Positions 7,693-16,084 of a DNA stretch of 64,000 bases are shown here, piece by piece. Under the pieces are notes generated by a model. That model ran no database searches. It had not been told where the DNA came from and worked only from the letters and a program-made list of their open reading frames with translations. The first letter of the stretch is position 1, and every line of letters begins with the position of its first letter. Origin of the DNA: an uncultured Muribaculaceae bacterium (lineage in GTDB: Bacteria; Bacteroidota; Bacteroidia; Bacteroidales; Muribaculaceae); the NCBI GenBank assembly GCA_902494515.1, contig CABUTS010000001.1, positions 1 through 64,000 on the forward strand, written 5' to 3'. A program made the position numbers and the translations under genes.

Positions 7693-10008
7693 ATGAAGCA
7701 AGCTTTACTCCTGCTCCTCTCGGTTTCGGCCGCTGCCGCTTTGTCGGCTCAGCAACCGGTGCTGAAGACCTCGGGGATGCCTTCGACCACCACTGTAAAG
7801 GTGAAGGCTACCCCCGAAAAGACCGTCAGACATCTCGGCGGAAAAACATCCGTCACCTATCGTTCGGGCGCCAACGGCCTGACTGTCAAAGAAATCAACA
7901 ACTACACCCCCAACCGTCGCATCGCTCCCGCCCGCGCTCCTCAGCATGAGGCTCCCGCCAATGCTTCGTTCTGGGAATCCTTCGAGTATGAAGCCGGCGA
8001 ATCTCCCTGGATTGCCGAATCCAAGGGTAGCTTTACCACCGACACGCAATGGGCTGTGGCTGAGCCGGATATACTCGGCATGCTCGGCATCACCCCTCCC
8101 GACGGCTCGAAAGCTCTTTTCATCAATTTCAATTCTGAGCCCATCGAGGAATGGTATATCAGCCCCGAATTCACTGTGGCTGCCGGCAACCAGCTGTCGT
8201 TCTGGCTTTACTGCAACCCCGTATTCTTCAACTCGACCGATAACGTCGACTGGGACACAATGGATTATATCGGTGACCCTGTGCGCCTCGGCGATATTGA
8301 GGTCATGGCCCGCAAGGACGGAGGCGAATGGACTAAGATTTTCAGCATGATGGATTTCTATGGCGACCTCACCTTCAATGAGCTCCTCAGCACTGAAAGC
8401 TGCACCCCGTCGATTTCGCTCGCCGACTTCGAAGGTGAACACGTGCAGATTGCCTTCAGATATTATGGCACCGACTGCAACTCCGCCGCTGTGGACGTCG
8501 TAAAAGTCGCTCCCCCCTCGATGGACGGCGTACTCCACATGGAGCCCCTCGACGTGCTTTACTGGGGTGCCGACCGCTCCTCGAACTGGAGCTCGCTGAA
8601 CCTGACCCTGGCTATCGCTCCGGTTCAGGCTCCTCTGACATGGATAAACTTCTCCGACCCGGTTGACGGTGCTTCGTACTACTGGACTTACCACAATCCC
8701 GAAACCAACGATCTGGATATCTCGACCGACGAGGATCTGACCGTGACCTACGCTCCCGACTTCACCTCCGATTTCACCCGCCGCAACAACCTCTATTACG
8801 CTCCGGTGCTCACCGGCTCCGCTCCCGGCTGCTCCGACGGCAGCTATTCGCGCGGCTACACTTATCTGCAGGCCGGCGGTAAGCCTGAATTTGCTGTCAG
8901 CGGCGGTTCCGAAGGCTCCACAATTATGGATTTCGGTCTGCTCCCTTATCCTATGAACATCGACGGCAACACAGTGCTGCTGATTGACGACGCTACTGTC
9001 GGCGACCCCGCCCTCCCCGTCTTCGGCCACAACGCCAATGTCGACAAGTACTGGCTGAACTACACTCTCAACGGCGATGAGCCCTCCGAAGGTGACTACG
9101 TGAAGCTCAACGGTATCTGCAACTTCATTTCCGCTCCCGGCAAACCGATGGTTGTCACCGGTACCCACCTCCTCGCTGTCGGCCAGCTCAGCGAAGCCGC
9201 CGAGTTCCGCTGCGACATCTACGCGCTAACCGAGGACTCCGAGATTTTTGACGAGAACATCATTGCAACAGCTTACTGTCCTTACTCTCAGATGATTATC
9301 GGAGACGCTGGCGTAAACAAGTCGCTCAATATCCCCTTCGATTTCGACACTCCTGTAGTTCTCGACAACTCCGTGCCCGGCTATGTGGTGAAGATTTCAG
9401 GCTTCAACTCCGACGCCGTTACCTTCTTCGCTCCCGTACAGTCCGAGCAGCCCGACCCCGTAGGCATCTGCTTCGGTTATATCGAAAAACTTATGAATAT
9501 CAGCGGCTATTCCGAGGGCGAACGTTCGAGCTTCACCCCCATAGCTTATGTCGAGACCGAAAACGGCCCCTGCTTCAACTCTTTCGCCATCCATCTCGAC
9601 GCTTACTATCCCTTCCTCGCCTGCGAAACCACTGAAATTGACTTCCCGGACAGCGGCGAGCCCGTTCAGGTGAACCTCGGCAGCTACTACGACGCTTCGG
9701 ATCTGACCGTCGACGCTCCCGCCTGCCTCGACGCCTCTGTCGAAGGCCGCTACGACTCCTGCATCCTTACCCTCACTCCTAAGGACAAAGTCTCCGGCGT
9801 TGTCACCGTATCCGCTCCCGGCGTTGAGCACCAGATCACCGTATCCGGCGCCGCCGGAATCGAAGGTATCGCCGCAGACTCCTCCGACGCTGCCATCACC
9901 GAGGTCTACACCCTCGACGGACGCCGCATCGCAGTCTCCGAAGCCACCTCCGGTCTCTACATCGTCCGCCGCGCCGACGGCTCCGCCGCCAAGCTCCGCA
10001 TCAAATAA
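7693..10008 (+). CDS. Secreted protein with choice-of-anchor-J-like domain and C-terminal sorting-like end
   Basis: A 771-residue exported protein of unknown function. It has a signal peptide (about 1-19, ending LSA) and a basic linker of about 80 residues. A beta-rich region from about residue 90 (FWESFEYEAGESPW, then WYISPEFTVAAGNQLSFWLY) resembles choice-of-anchor-J / cleaved-adhesin domains. The last 45 residues (ITEVYTLDGRRI, GLYIVRRADGSAAKLRIK) match the C-terminal sorting-like domain common in Bacteroidetes surface proteins. It is flanked by two inverted repeat arms and has its own promoter and a hairpin terminator. Surface attachment is an inference; no catalytic motif was recognised. 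Confidence 0.8.
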   Translation: MKQALLLLLSVSAAAALSAQQPVLKTSGMPSTTTVKVKATPEKTVRHLGGKTSVTYRSGANGLTVKEINNYTPNRRIAPARAPQHEAPANASFWESFEYEAGESPWIAESKGSFTTDTQWAVAEPDILGMLGITPPDGSKALFINFNSEPIEEWYISPEFTVAAGNQLSFWLYCNPVFFNSTDNVDWDTMDYIGDPVRLGDIEVMARKDGGEWTKIFSMMDFYGDLTFNELLSTESCTPSISLADFEGEHVQIAFRYYGTDCNSAAVDVVKVAPPSMDGVLHMEPLDVLYWGADRSSNWSSLNLTLAIAPVQAPLTWINFSDPVDGASYYWTYHNPETNDLDISTDEDLTVTYAPDFTSDFTRRNNLYYAPVLTGSAPGCSDGSYSRGYTYLQAGGKPEFAVSGGSEGSTIMDFGLLPYPMNIDGNTVLLIDDATVGDPALPVFGHNANVDKYWLNYTLNGDEPSEGDYVKLNGICNFISAPGKPMVVTGTHLLAVGQLSEAAEFRCDIYALTEDSEIFDENIIATAYCPYSQMIIGDAGVNKSLNIPFDFDTPVVLDNSVPGYVVKISGFNSDAVTFFAPVQSEQPDPVGICFGYIEKLMNISGYSEGERSSFTPIAYVETENGPCFNSFAIHLDAYYPFLACETTEIDFPDSGEPVQVNLGSYYDASDLTVDAPACLDASVEGRYDSCILTLTPKDKVSGVVTVSAPGVEHQITVSGAAGIEGIAADSSDAAITEVYTLDGRRIAVSEATSGLYIVRRADGSAAKLRIK

Positions 10009-10020
10009 CGCCGCTTCGTC

Positions 10021-10073
10021 AAGCCGGCACCTGTATTTTGAAACACGTTAAGCCGGCACCTGTATTTTGAAAC
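10021..10073. repeat. 29-bp-period direct repeat after the stop codon
   Basis: An identical 24-base block is found at 10021-10044 and 10050-10073, starting AAGCCGGCACC and ending TTTTGAAAC, 12 bases beyond the stop of the secreted-protein gene. Confidence 0.85.
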
Positions 10074-10110
10074 TTCCAACTCCCTGACCACGCTTTAAGC
10101 GCGGTAAACT

Positions 10111-10149
10111 GAGGGTGTATCGCAGCCATCCGCCTTGCGATACACCCTC
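10111..10149 (+). terminator. Hairpin terminator of the secreted-protein gene
   Basis: A perfect 14-bp stem (GAGGGTGTATCGCA at 10111-10124 with its complement at 10136-10149) and an 11-base loop. The following bases are AATTCATCTT, only moderately T-rich. Confidence 0.55.
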
Positions 10150-10164
10150 AATTCATCTTACCTA

Positions 10165-10254
10165 AACGTAATGACGTGCCTAAAGTCGGATGGCAACGTA
10201 CTGACGTGCCTAAAGTCTGATGGCAACATACGGACGTGCCTTTGGCACGTTGCC
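10165..10254. repeat. 30-bp tandem repeat, three units
   Basis: Units at 10165, 10195 and 10225 share AAC(G/A)TA..GACGTGCC. The first two are nearly identical. The third turns into the palindrome GTGCCTTTGGCAC and merges with the inner end of the right inverted-repeat arm. Confidence 0.8.
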
Positions 10255-10790
10255 CCCGCGTATGGACTTTATCTATCACAAAATCAACTATTTACGCGGA
10301 ACTGCCCGGAACTAACGGAACCCGCATACCGAACGTCAACGGAGGCCTAAAGGCCTGGCACGGAACGTAAAACGGAAGCCTACGGCGATAAAACTTTGAC
10401 TCCCGCAGGCTTCCGTTGGTTCAGTGTAGATCCGCGTAAAGAAAATCCATGTGCCGAGGGTTACGTGCCGGACTCTGTCTTTTCACCTCGCAGGCTTCCG
10501 TTAACGTTCAGGAGCGCAAGCTCCGCAATGGTTCGGTCTGACGTTCCCGAGACAAATTTGCTTCCGTTAGTTCCGTATAGTTCCGTGTTAAAAAACTTCC
10601 GGCACGTGGAGTTATCAACCGCCGAGGAAGGCCGTAAGTAATTGTTCATGAAGACCTTCGGCCTTCACGCGGTTTGCTTCGGGGGGAATCCCCGCCTAAA
10701 AAATTTCGCTGCGCTCCATTTTTAAGGCGGGGTTAGGTAAACGTGAAGGCCTTTTGCCTTCCCCTGCCGGGGGCTTCTTGCTGACCATCC
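10225..10790. repeat. Right arm of long inverted repeat
   Basis: About 566 bases that are the reverse complement, with mismatches and small insertions, of 6938-7469. The outer end is TGCTGACCATCC at 10779-10790. It shares the blocks ATCCCCGCCTAAAAAATTTC near 10688-10707, CCGTAAGTAATTGTTCATG near 10632-10650, and ACTTTATCTATCACAAAATC near 10265-10284. Together with the short repeats before it, it fills the gene-free stretch 10009-10837. No transposase or recombinase frame is present in or between the arms. Confidence 0.85.
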
Positions 10791-10837
10791 GGCGACAAGA
10801 ATATGTAGCAACGTACGGACGTACGTTTCTGGGGGGG

Positions 10838-12034
10838 TCAGATGACGGCGAGGCCGCCTTTGGAGGTTTCTTTGTAGAGGGAGGGGAGGTCGTGGCCGGT
10901 CTGTTTCATGACTTCGACGATGCGGTCGAAGTCTACGCGGTGGCGGCCGTCGGAAAAGGCGGAGTAGAGGTTGGCGTCGAGGGCGCGGGCTGCGGCGTAG
11001 GCGTTGCGCTCGATGCAGGGAATCTGCACGAGTCCGCAGACGGGGTCGCAGGTGAGGCCGAGGTGGTGTTCGAGCCCCATTTCGGCGGAATATTCAATCT
11101 GGGCGGGTGTGCCGCCGAAGAGTTGTGAGGCAGCAGCGGCGGCCATTGCGCAGGCTACGCCGACCTCCCCCTGACATCCGACCTCCGCGCCGGAAACCGA
11201 GGCGTTGAATTTCACCACGTTGCCGAAAAGTCCGGCGGTGGCCAGTGCGCGGAGAATCCGCTGTTCCGAGAACCCTTTGGAGGTGTGGAGATGATACAGC
11301 ACGGCGGGCACGATGCCGCATGAACCGCATGTCGGGGCGGTGACAATCTCGCCGCCGGAGGCGTTTTCCTCGCTGACGGCCAGGGCGTAGGCGTAGACGA
11401 GTCCGCGGCTCTTGAGCGAGGAGTTGTAGCCCGCGGCGTGAACATAATAGCTGACGGCCTTGCGGCGCACGCCGAGTCCTCCGGGCAGCACACCTTCAGC
11501 CTCGATTCCCCGTTCGACGGCGGCTTTCATCACGGTCCAGACCTGATGCAGATAGTCCCAGATTTCCGGACCTTCGGTCTGTCCGACATACTCCCAGTAG
11601 CTCAGACCGGTCTGCTCGCACCACGCCTGAATATCCTTTATGTGGGTCATGGTGTAGATGGAGTTGGCGGGCTTGCGGCTCTCGCCTTCGCGGACTACGT
11701 CGCCTCCGCCCACGGAATAATATGTGCGGGAGTCAATCTTAGTGCCGTCGGCGCCGAAGGATTCAAAGCGGATGCCGTTGGTGTGGAAGGGGAGGACCGT
11801 CTCGGGTTCCCAGAGGATTTCGGCGGGGAGCACGGGGGTGAGCACATCGAGCACGGCCTTGTCGGTGAGGTGGCCTTTGCCGGTTGCGGCCAGGGCTCCG
11901 TAGAGCGTTACCACAATTCTTTCGGCTCCCGGTTTCATCTCTTCGAGAAACATCAGGGCGGCTTTGCGGGGGCCCATGGTGTGGGAGCTTGAGGGACCGT
12001 TGCCGATTTTATATAGCTGGCGGATTGATTCCAT
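10838..12034 (-). CDS. sdaA: L-serine ammonia-lyase, iron-sulfur type
   Basis: Deaminates L-serine to pyruvate and ammonia using an oxygen-sensitive [4Fe-4S] cluster. The 398-residue product carries the beta domain at the N-terminus (GNGPSSSHTMGPRKAA at about 12-27) and the alpha domain after about 180. Cluster cysteines are recognisable in APTCGSCG near 234-241, CDPVCG near 329-334 and CIERN near 340. The single-chain form with both domains fused is usual in many anaerobes. Its start codon overlaps the last heptad of the repeat array that follows mlaF (TAATG), so it may be translated by reinitiation as third gene of the mlaE-mlaF run. Confidence 0.93.
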   Translation of the reverse strand: MESIRQLYKIGNGPSSSHTMGPRKAALMFLEEMKPGAERIVVTLYGALAATGKGHLTDKAVLDVLTPVLPAEILWEPETVLPFHTNGIRFESFGADGTKIDSRTYYSVGGGDVVREGESRKPANSIYTMTHIKDIQAWCEQTGLSYWEYVGQTEGPEIWDYLHQVWTVMKAAVERGIEAEGVLPGGLGVRRKAVSYYVHAAGYNSSLKSRGLVYAYALAVSEENASGGEIVTAPTCGSCGIVPAVLYHLHTSKGFSEQRILRALATAGLFGNVVKFNASVSGAEVGCQGEVGVACAMAAAAASQLFGGTPAQIEYSAEMGLEHHLGLTCDPVCGLVQIPCIERNAYAAARALDANLYSAFSDGRHRVDFDRIVEVMKQTGHDLPSLYKETSKGGLAVI

Positions 12035-12036
12035 TA

Positions 12037-12085
12037 TCGTTTAACGTTTATCGTTTATCGTTTAACGTTTATCGTTCAACGTTCA
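12037..12085 (-). repeat. Heptad array T(A/G)AACG(A/T) x7 between mlaF and sdaA
   Basis: Seven perfect-length 7-base units on the minus strand, two TGAACGN then five TAAACGN, fill the spacer from two bases after the mlaF stop to the TAATG at the sdaA start. Because 7 is not a multiple of 3, the TGA/TAA in each unit gives stops in all three frames. Confidence 0.85.
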
Positions 12086-12087
12086 AA

Positions 12088-12864
12088 TCAGAGTTCCTGA
12101 TGGCCGGTGGTGACGATGTAGTTCTTGACTTTCTGGAACAGACGTGTGGCGAATACGAATTCGTTGAGGGCTTCGTTGGAGGTGGTGAAGATTTTGTTCT
12201 TGTCGCCGACCCATTCGCGGTAGCCTTTGTTGATGAAGACGATGTTCTCACCGATACCGAGCACGGAGTTCATGTCGTGGGTGTTGATGATGGTTGTGAT
12301 GCCGTATTCGTGGGTGATGTCGGAGAGGAGTTCGTCGATGAGGATTGAGGTGCGGGGGTCGAGACCGGAGTTCGGTTCGTCGCAGAAGAGGTATTTGGGG
12401 TTCAGGGCGATGGCGCGGGCGATGGCTACGCGCTTCTGCATGCCGCCGGAGATTTCCGAGGGGTATTTGTCCTCGGCGCCGGTGAGGTTCACGCGGTCGA
12501 GGCAGAAGTGGGCGCGCTCGATAATCTCCTCGCGCGACTTGTCGGTGAACATCACCAGGGGGAACATCACGTTGCCCAGGACGGTTTCGGAGTCGAAGAG
12601 CGCGGAGCCCTGGAAGAGCATGCCGATTTCCTTGCGGAGCTCCTTGACCTGCTTGGGGGACATCTTCATGAAGTCGCGGCCGTCGTAGAGGATTTCCCCC
12701 TCCTCGGGGGTTACGAGGCCGACGATGGACTTCATCAGCACGGTCTTGCCGGAGCCGCTCTGACCTATAATCAGGTTGGTCTTGCCGGTGTAGAATGTGG
12801 CGGAGACGTCGTGGAGGATGGTCTTGCCGTCGAATGATTTTGTCAGGTTTTTTACTTCGATCAT
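12088..12864 (-). CDS. mlaF: MlaF-like ABC transporter ATPase
   Basis: The ATP-hydrolysing subunit of a phospholipid/toluene-tolerance type ABC transporter that moves lipid between inner and outer membranes. The 258 residues show Walker A GQSGSGKT at 34-41, the ABC signature SGGMQKR near 138, Walker B YLFCDEP near 160 and the switch His in NTHDM near 193. The start at 12864 overlaps the mlaE stop by ATGA (12861-12864), which fits coupled translation and rules out the longer upstream frame. No mlaD-like MCE gene follows; the next gene is sdaA. Confidence 0.9.
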   Translation of the reverse strand: MIEVKNLTKSFDGKTILHDVSATFYTGKTNLIIGQSGSGKTVLMKSIVGLVTPEEGEILYDGRDFMKMSPKQVKELRKEIGMLFQGSALFDSETVLGNVMFPLVMFTDKSREEIIERAHFCLDRVNLTGAEDKYPSEISGGMQKRVAIARAIALNPKYLFCDEPNSGLDPRTSILIDELLSDITHEYGITTIINTHDMNSVLGIGENIVFINKGYREWVGDKNKIFTTSNEALNEFVFATRLFQKVKNYIVTTGHQEL

Positions 12865-13610
12865 TGCAGCAGGAGTTTGGTGAGGATGACGTCGAAAAGG
12901 AGAATCAGGATTGAGGAGGAGACCACGGCGTTGGTGGAGGCTTTGCCGACCTGCAGGGCGCCACCCTTCACGTAGTAGCCGAAGAAGGAGGCCACGGAGG
13001 CGATGATGTAGGCGAAGAAGAGCGACTTGATCAGGCCGTACCATACATACCAGTCGTTGAAGAACGACTGAATGCCGTAGATGTAGCGTGTGACGGATAT
13101 CATGTCGGTGAACACGGCCACGAGGTAGCCGCCCAACAGCGAGGTGCCGATACAGAAGACGCTGAGCACGGGCATGAACGCCACGAAGGCCACAATCTTA
13201 GGCAGCACAAGGTAGTTGACCGAATTGACACCCATGATTTCCAGGGCGTCGATCTGTTCGGTAACCCGCATGGTGCCGATTTCCGAGGCTATGTTCGAGC
13301 CGACCTTGCCGGCGAGAATCAGGCAGAGGATGGAATTGGAGAACTCCAGCAGCACAATGTCGCGGGTGGCCAGGCCGACGGAGTAGGCCGGCATCAGCGG
13401 ATTGGTGGTGTTGAGTTTCATCTGTATGGTGCAGACGGCGCCGATGAACACCGAGATGATGATGACAAGGGGGATGGAGTCGACACCGAGCTTCGATATC
13501 TCCTGGAGGGTACGCTTTCCGAAGACCTTCCATTTGTCGGGCATGGCGAAGGCGCGGGCGATGAAGAGGCAATACTTGCCGAATTGGCTTAGCGAGGATG
13601 TTACAAACAT
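12861..13610 (-). CDS. mlaE: MlaE-like ABC transporter permease
   Basis: The membrane permease of the Mla-type lipid transporter, 249 residues. It shows the family pattern: an amphipathic N-terminus, then several membrane spans including SIPLVIIISVFIGAVCTI near 45-62 and the conserved centre GKVGSNIASEIGTMRVTEQI near 101-120. It is the first gene of the mlaE-mlaF-sdaA run and has a TAACTTTG -7 box 22 bases upstream. Confidence 0.92.
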   Translation of the reverse strand: MFVTSSLSQFGKYCLFIARAFAMPDKWKVFGKRTLQEISKLGVDSIPLVIIISVFIGAVCTIQMKLNTTNPLMPAYSVGLATRDIVLLEFSNSILCLILAGKVGSNIASEIGTMRVTEQIDALEIMGVNSVNYLVLPKIVAFVAFMPVLSVFCIGTSLLGGYLVAVFTDMISVTRYIYGIQSFFNDWYVWYGLIKSLFFAYIIASVASFFGYYVKGGALQVGKASTNAVVSSSILILLFDVILTKLLLQ

Positions 13611-13631
13611 TGTTTTTTTGCTTTCAGATTA

Positions 13632-13639
13632 CAAAGTTA
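13632..13639 (-). promoter_or_regulatory. Promoter -7 box of mlaE
   Basis: TAACTTTG on the minus strand, a perfect TAnnTTTG. No TTTG -33 box at the expected distance. Confidence 0.5.
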
Positions 13640-13692
13640 AGAAAATTTCCTTAAAAACAGCGGAGAATTGCACTTATCACCGAATTTTTTCG

Positions 13693-13700
13693 TAATTTTG
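13693..13700 (+). promoter_or_regulatory. Promoter -7 box of udk
   Basis: TAATTTTG at 13693-13700 with TTG at 13668-13670, 22 bases upstream. The leader to the udk ATG is about 57 bases. Confidence 0.5.
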
Positions 13701-13761
13701 GACTCAAATAGCTGCGAAAGTCGCGGTCGACCTCTCGAAACTCTGAATTTTCACTAAAACC

Positions 13762-14385
13762 ATGCTCATTATCGGTATAGCCGGCGGCACAGGTTCCGGC
13801 AAGACAACTGTAGTAAACAAAATAATCTCCAGCCTTCCGGCCGGGGAGGTTGCCGTGATTCCCCAGGACTCTTATTATAAGGATTCATCGCACATTCCGC
13901 CCGAGGAGCGCAGCAAAATCAACTTCGACGAGCCTGCCGCAATCGAGTGGACACTGCTTGTGAAACACCTCGAGCAGCTCCGCGAGGGCAAGGCCATAGA
14001 GATGCCGACCTACAGCTATCTGACCTGCACCCGTCAGCCCGAAACGGTTCATGTGGAGCCCTGCGACGTGGTGATTGTGGAGGGTATTCTGGTGCTTACC
14101 GACCAGAAGCTGCGCAGCATGATGGATGTGAAATGCTTTGTCGACGCCGATGCCGACGACCGGCTGATCCGCGTCATAGCCCGCGACTGCATCGAGCGCG
14201 GCCGCACCCCGCAGATGGTAATCGACCGCTATGAGCAGGTGCTCAAGCCGATGCACTGCCAGTATATCGAGCCCTGCAAGCGATTCGCCGACCTGATTAT
14301 CCCGCAGGGGGGCACGAACTCGGTGGCCATCGGTCTGCTCACTGATTATATCGACGGCCGCCTCAAACATTCCGCACATAAGTAA
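13762..14385 (+). CDS. udk: Uridine kinase
   Basis: Phosphorylates uridine and cytidine to UMP and CMP in pyrimidine salvage. The 207-residue length is typical. The P-loop GGTGSGKTT is at 8-16, followed by the family segments IPQDSYYKD near 34-42 and NFDEPAAIEW near 54-63. Its stop codon overlaps the first possible ATG of lptB (TAATG at 14383-14387), so the two are probably translated together. Confidence 0.93.
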   Translation: MLIIGIAGGTGSGKTTVVNKIISSLPAGEVAVIPQDSYYKDSSHIPPEERSKINFDEPAAIEWTLLVKHLEQLREGKAIEMPTYSYLTCTRQPETVHVEPCDVVIVEGILVLTDQKLRSMMDVKCFVDADADDRLIRVIARDCIERGRTPQMVIDRYEQVLKPMHCQYIEPCKRFADLIIPQGGTNSVAIGLLTDYIDGRLKHSAHK

Positions 14386-15206
14386 TGGAGACTGAAGATT
14401 TAAAGACTGTCGGCTCACCTGAAGGTGAGGGCATGGACAAAAATATTACCGGCAAGATGGTGCTCCGGACCGAGAATCTGGTGAAGAAATATGGCTCGCG
14501 AACCGTGGCAAATCATGTGTCGATTGAAGTCGAGCAGGGCGAAATCGTGGGTCTGCTCGGCCCGAACGGTGCCGGCAAGACCACGACTTTCTATATGACC
14601 ACCGGCCTGATTACCCCGAACGAAGGGCGCATTTTCCTTAATAATGAGGACATTACGAAGCTCCCGGTCTATAAGCGCGCCAAGAAGGGAATCGGCTATC
14701 TCGCTCAGGAGGCCTCGGTGTTCCGCAAGATGTCGGTGGAGAACAACATCCGTTCGATTCTCGAGATGACCGACATGTCCAAGGAGGAGCAGCGCGACAA
14801 GCTTGAGAGCCTAATCTCGGAATTCAACCTCCACAAGGTCCGCAAGAACCTCGGCGACCAGCTGTCGGGCGGCGAGCGCCGACGCACCGAAATCGCCCGC
14901 TGCCTGGCCATCAACCCGAAGTTCATAATGCTCGACGAACCCTTCGCCGGCGTCGACCCCATCGCCGTGGAGGATATCCAGGAGGTGGTTTACCGCCTGA
15001 AAGAGAAGAACATCGGCATCCTAATCACCGACCATAACGCCCAGGAAACCCTCCGCATCACCGACCGCGCCTACCTCCTTTTTGAAGGCAAAATCCTCTT
15101 TCAGGGCACCTCCGAGCAGCTCGCCGAGAACCCCGTGGTCCGCGAGAAATACCTCGGCCGCTCCTTCGTCTTCTACCGCAAAAAGTTCGATGCCCGCGGC
15201 CAGTAA
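14385..15206 (+). CDS. lptB: LPS export ABC transporter ATPase LptB
   Basis: The cytoplasmic ATPase that powers lipopolysaccharide extraction by the Lpt bridge. With the first ATG the product has 273 residues: Walker A GPNGAGKTT at 59-67, signature LSGGERRRTEIAR near 160-172, Walker B FIMLDEPFAGVDP near 183-195 and the switch His in ITDHN near 216. The first ATG overlaps the udk stop. The ATG codons at 14433 and 14460 are equally in frame and would give the more usual length of about 250-257, so the true start is uncertain. A strong hairpin terminator follows. Confidence 0.9.
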   Translation: METEDLKTVGSPEGEGMDKNITGKMVLRTENLVKKYGSRTVANHVSIEVEQGEIVGLLGPNGAGKTTTFYMTTGLITPNEGRIFLNNEDITKLPVYKRAKKGIGYLAQEASVFRKMSVENNIRSILEMTDMSKEEQRDKLESLISEFNLHKVRKNLGDQLSGGERRRTEIARCLAINPKFIMLDEPFAGVDPIAVEDIQEVVYRLKEKNIGILITDHNAQETLRITDRAYLLFEGKILFQGTSEQLAENPVVREKYLGRSFVFYRKKFDARGQ

Positions 15207-15261
15207 ACCGTTCCGCCGTACGATCAAATTCGATTAATTTAAATTCGTTTATGATAAAAAT

Positions 15262-15292
15262 AAGCGCTGGAGTCCGGGGGGATTCCAGCGCT
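15262..15292. terminator. Bidirectional terminator between lptB and rubrerythrin
   Basis: A 10-bp stem, AAGCGCTGGA (15262-15271) with TCCAGCGCTT (15283-15292), followed by GTTTGATTTT on the plus strand and A-rich sequence before it that becomes a T run on the minus strand. It serves two convergent genes. Confidence 0.75.
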
Positions 15293-15329
15293 TGTTTGAT
15301 TTTGGTCTGATTTGATTGTCAGGAGGGGG

Positions 15330-15887
15330 TTACTTCTTGTTGGCGAAGTAGCGGGCGTAGAGGCCGGCGAAGCCGCGGCCGTGGCGGGCTTCGTCTTTTG
15401 CCATTTCGTGAACGGTGTCGTGGATGGCGTCGAGGTTAGCTTTCTTGGCGTTGGCAGCGATGCGCATCTTGTCGGCGTTGGCGCCGGCTTCGGCGTGCAT
15501 GCGCTTCTCGAGGTTTGTCTTGGTGTCCCATACGCAGTCGCCGAGGAGTTCGGCGAACTTCGAGGCGTGTTCGGCTTCTTCCCAGGCGTAGCGCTTGAAG
15601 GCTTCAGCGATTTCGGGGTAGCCTTCGCGGTCGGCCTGACGCGACATAGCCAGATACATGCCGACTTCGGTGCACTCGCCCATGAAGTGGGTGTTGAGGT
15701 CCTTGATCATTTCGTCGCCGGTGCCCTTGGCAACGCCGATTTCGTGTTCGGTTACGAACTGGAGTTCGGCTTCGGGTTCCATTTCTTTGAACTTGGAGCG
15801 GGGAGCGCCGCAGAGGGGGCACTTTTCTGGGGCTTCGTCACCTTCGTGAACGTAACCGCAGACGGTGCAGATCCATTTCTTTTTCAT
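15330..15887 (-). CDS. Rubrerythrin with N-terminal rubredoxin domain
   Basis: A non-haem di-iron peroxidase that protects anaerobes from hydrogen peroxide. In classical rubrerythrin the rubredoxin domain is at the C-terminus; here it is at the N-terminus (Cys 7, 10, 23, 26 in CTVCG and CPLCG), which is the reverse-rubrerythrin arrangement. The rest, residues 45-185, is a four-helix di-iron domain with the metal-binding segments MGECTEVGMY, EEAEHA and DEARHG. The gene is monocistronic, with its own promoter and a hairpin terminator shared with lptB. Confidence 0.93.
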   Translation of the reverse strand: MKKKWICTVCGYVHEGDEAPEKCPLCGAPRSKFKEMEPEAELQFVTEHEIGVAKGTGDEMIKDLNTHFMGECTEVGMYLAMSRQADREGYPEIAEAFKRYAWEEAEHASKFAELLGDCVWDTKTNLEKRMHAEAGANADKMRIAANAKKANLDAIHDTVHEMAKDEARHGRGFAGLYARYFANKK

Positions 15888-15945
15888 AATAGTTGGGGTT
15901 TTAATATGTCAGTGTCGGATGCCCGGGATTGCCGGGTTCATTTGG

Positions 15946-15977
15946 CAAATTTAGTACTTATTTTTGAGTATTTCAAA
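15946..15977 (-). promoter_or_regulatory. Promoter of rubrerythrin
   Basis: On the minus strand TTTG (15974-15977), 20 bases, TAAATTTG (15946-15953), a full Bacteroidetes promoter. The leader to the ATG at 15887 is about 55 bases. Confidence 0.65.
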
Positions 15978-16036
15978 TTTATTTTCAACTAAATTTTTAC
16001 TTATTCTTAAATATCTGATTACCAAATGTCAAATAA

Positions 16037-16065
16037 AAACGTCGCCCGGCGTGGGGGCGACGTTT
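16037..16065 (-). terminator. Intrinsic terminator after the receptor/lipoprotein operon
   Basis: An 11-bp stem (AAACGTCGCCC at 16037-16047 with GGGCGACGTTT at 16055-16065). On the minus strand the stem runs into TTTTTATT. It lies 109 bases past the lipoprotein stop. Confidence 0.75.
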
Positions 16066-16084
16066 ATGTCAGGGGCGTCAGCGA

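Noticed and set aside
6911..10837. Insertion sequence or integron
   Set aside because: No transposase or integrase frame, no short target duplication and no attC-type sites; the arms are too long and imperfect to be insertion-sequence ends.
15507..15887. Frameshifted or fused rubrerythrin because rubredoxin is at the wrong end
   Set aside because: The N-terminal rubredoxin order is a known reverse-rubrerythrin form, and the frame is continuous with all metal residues present.
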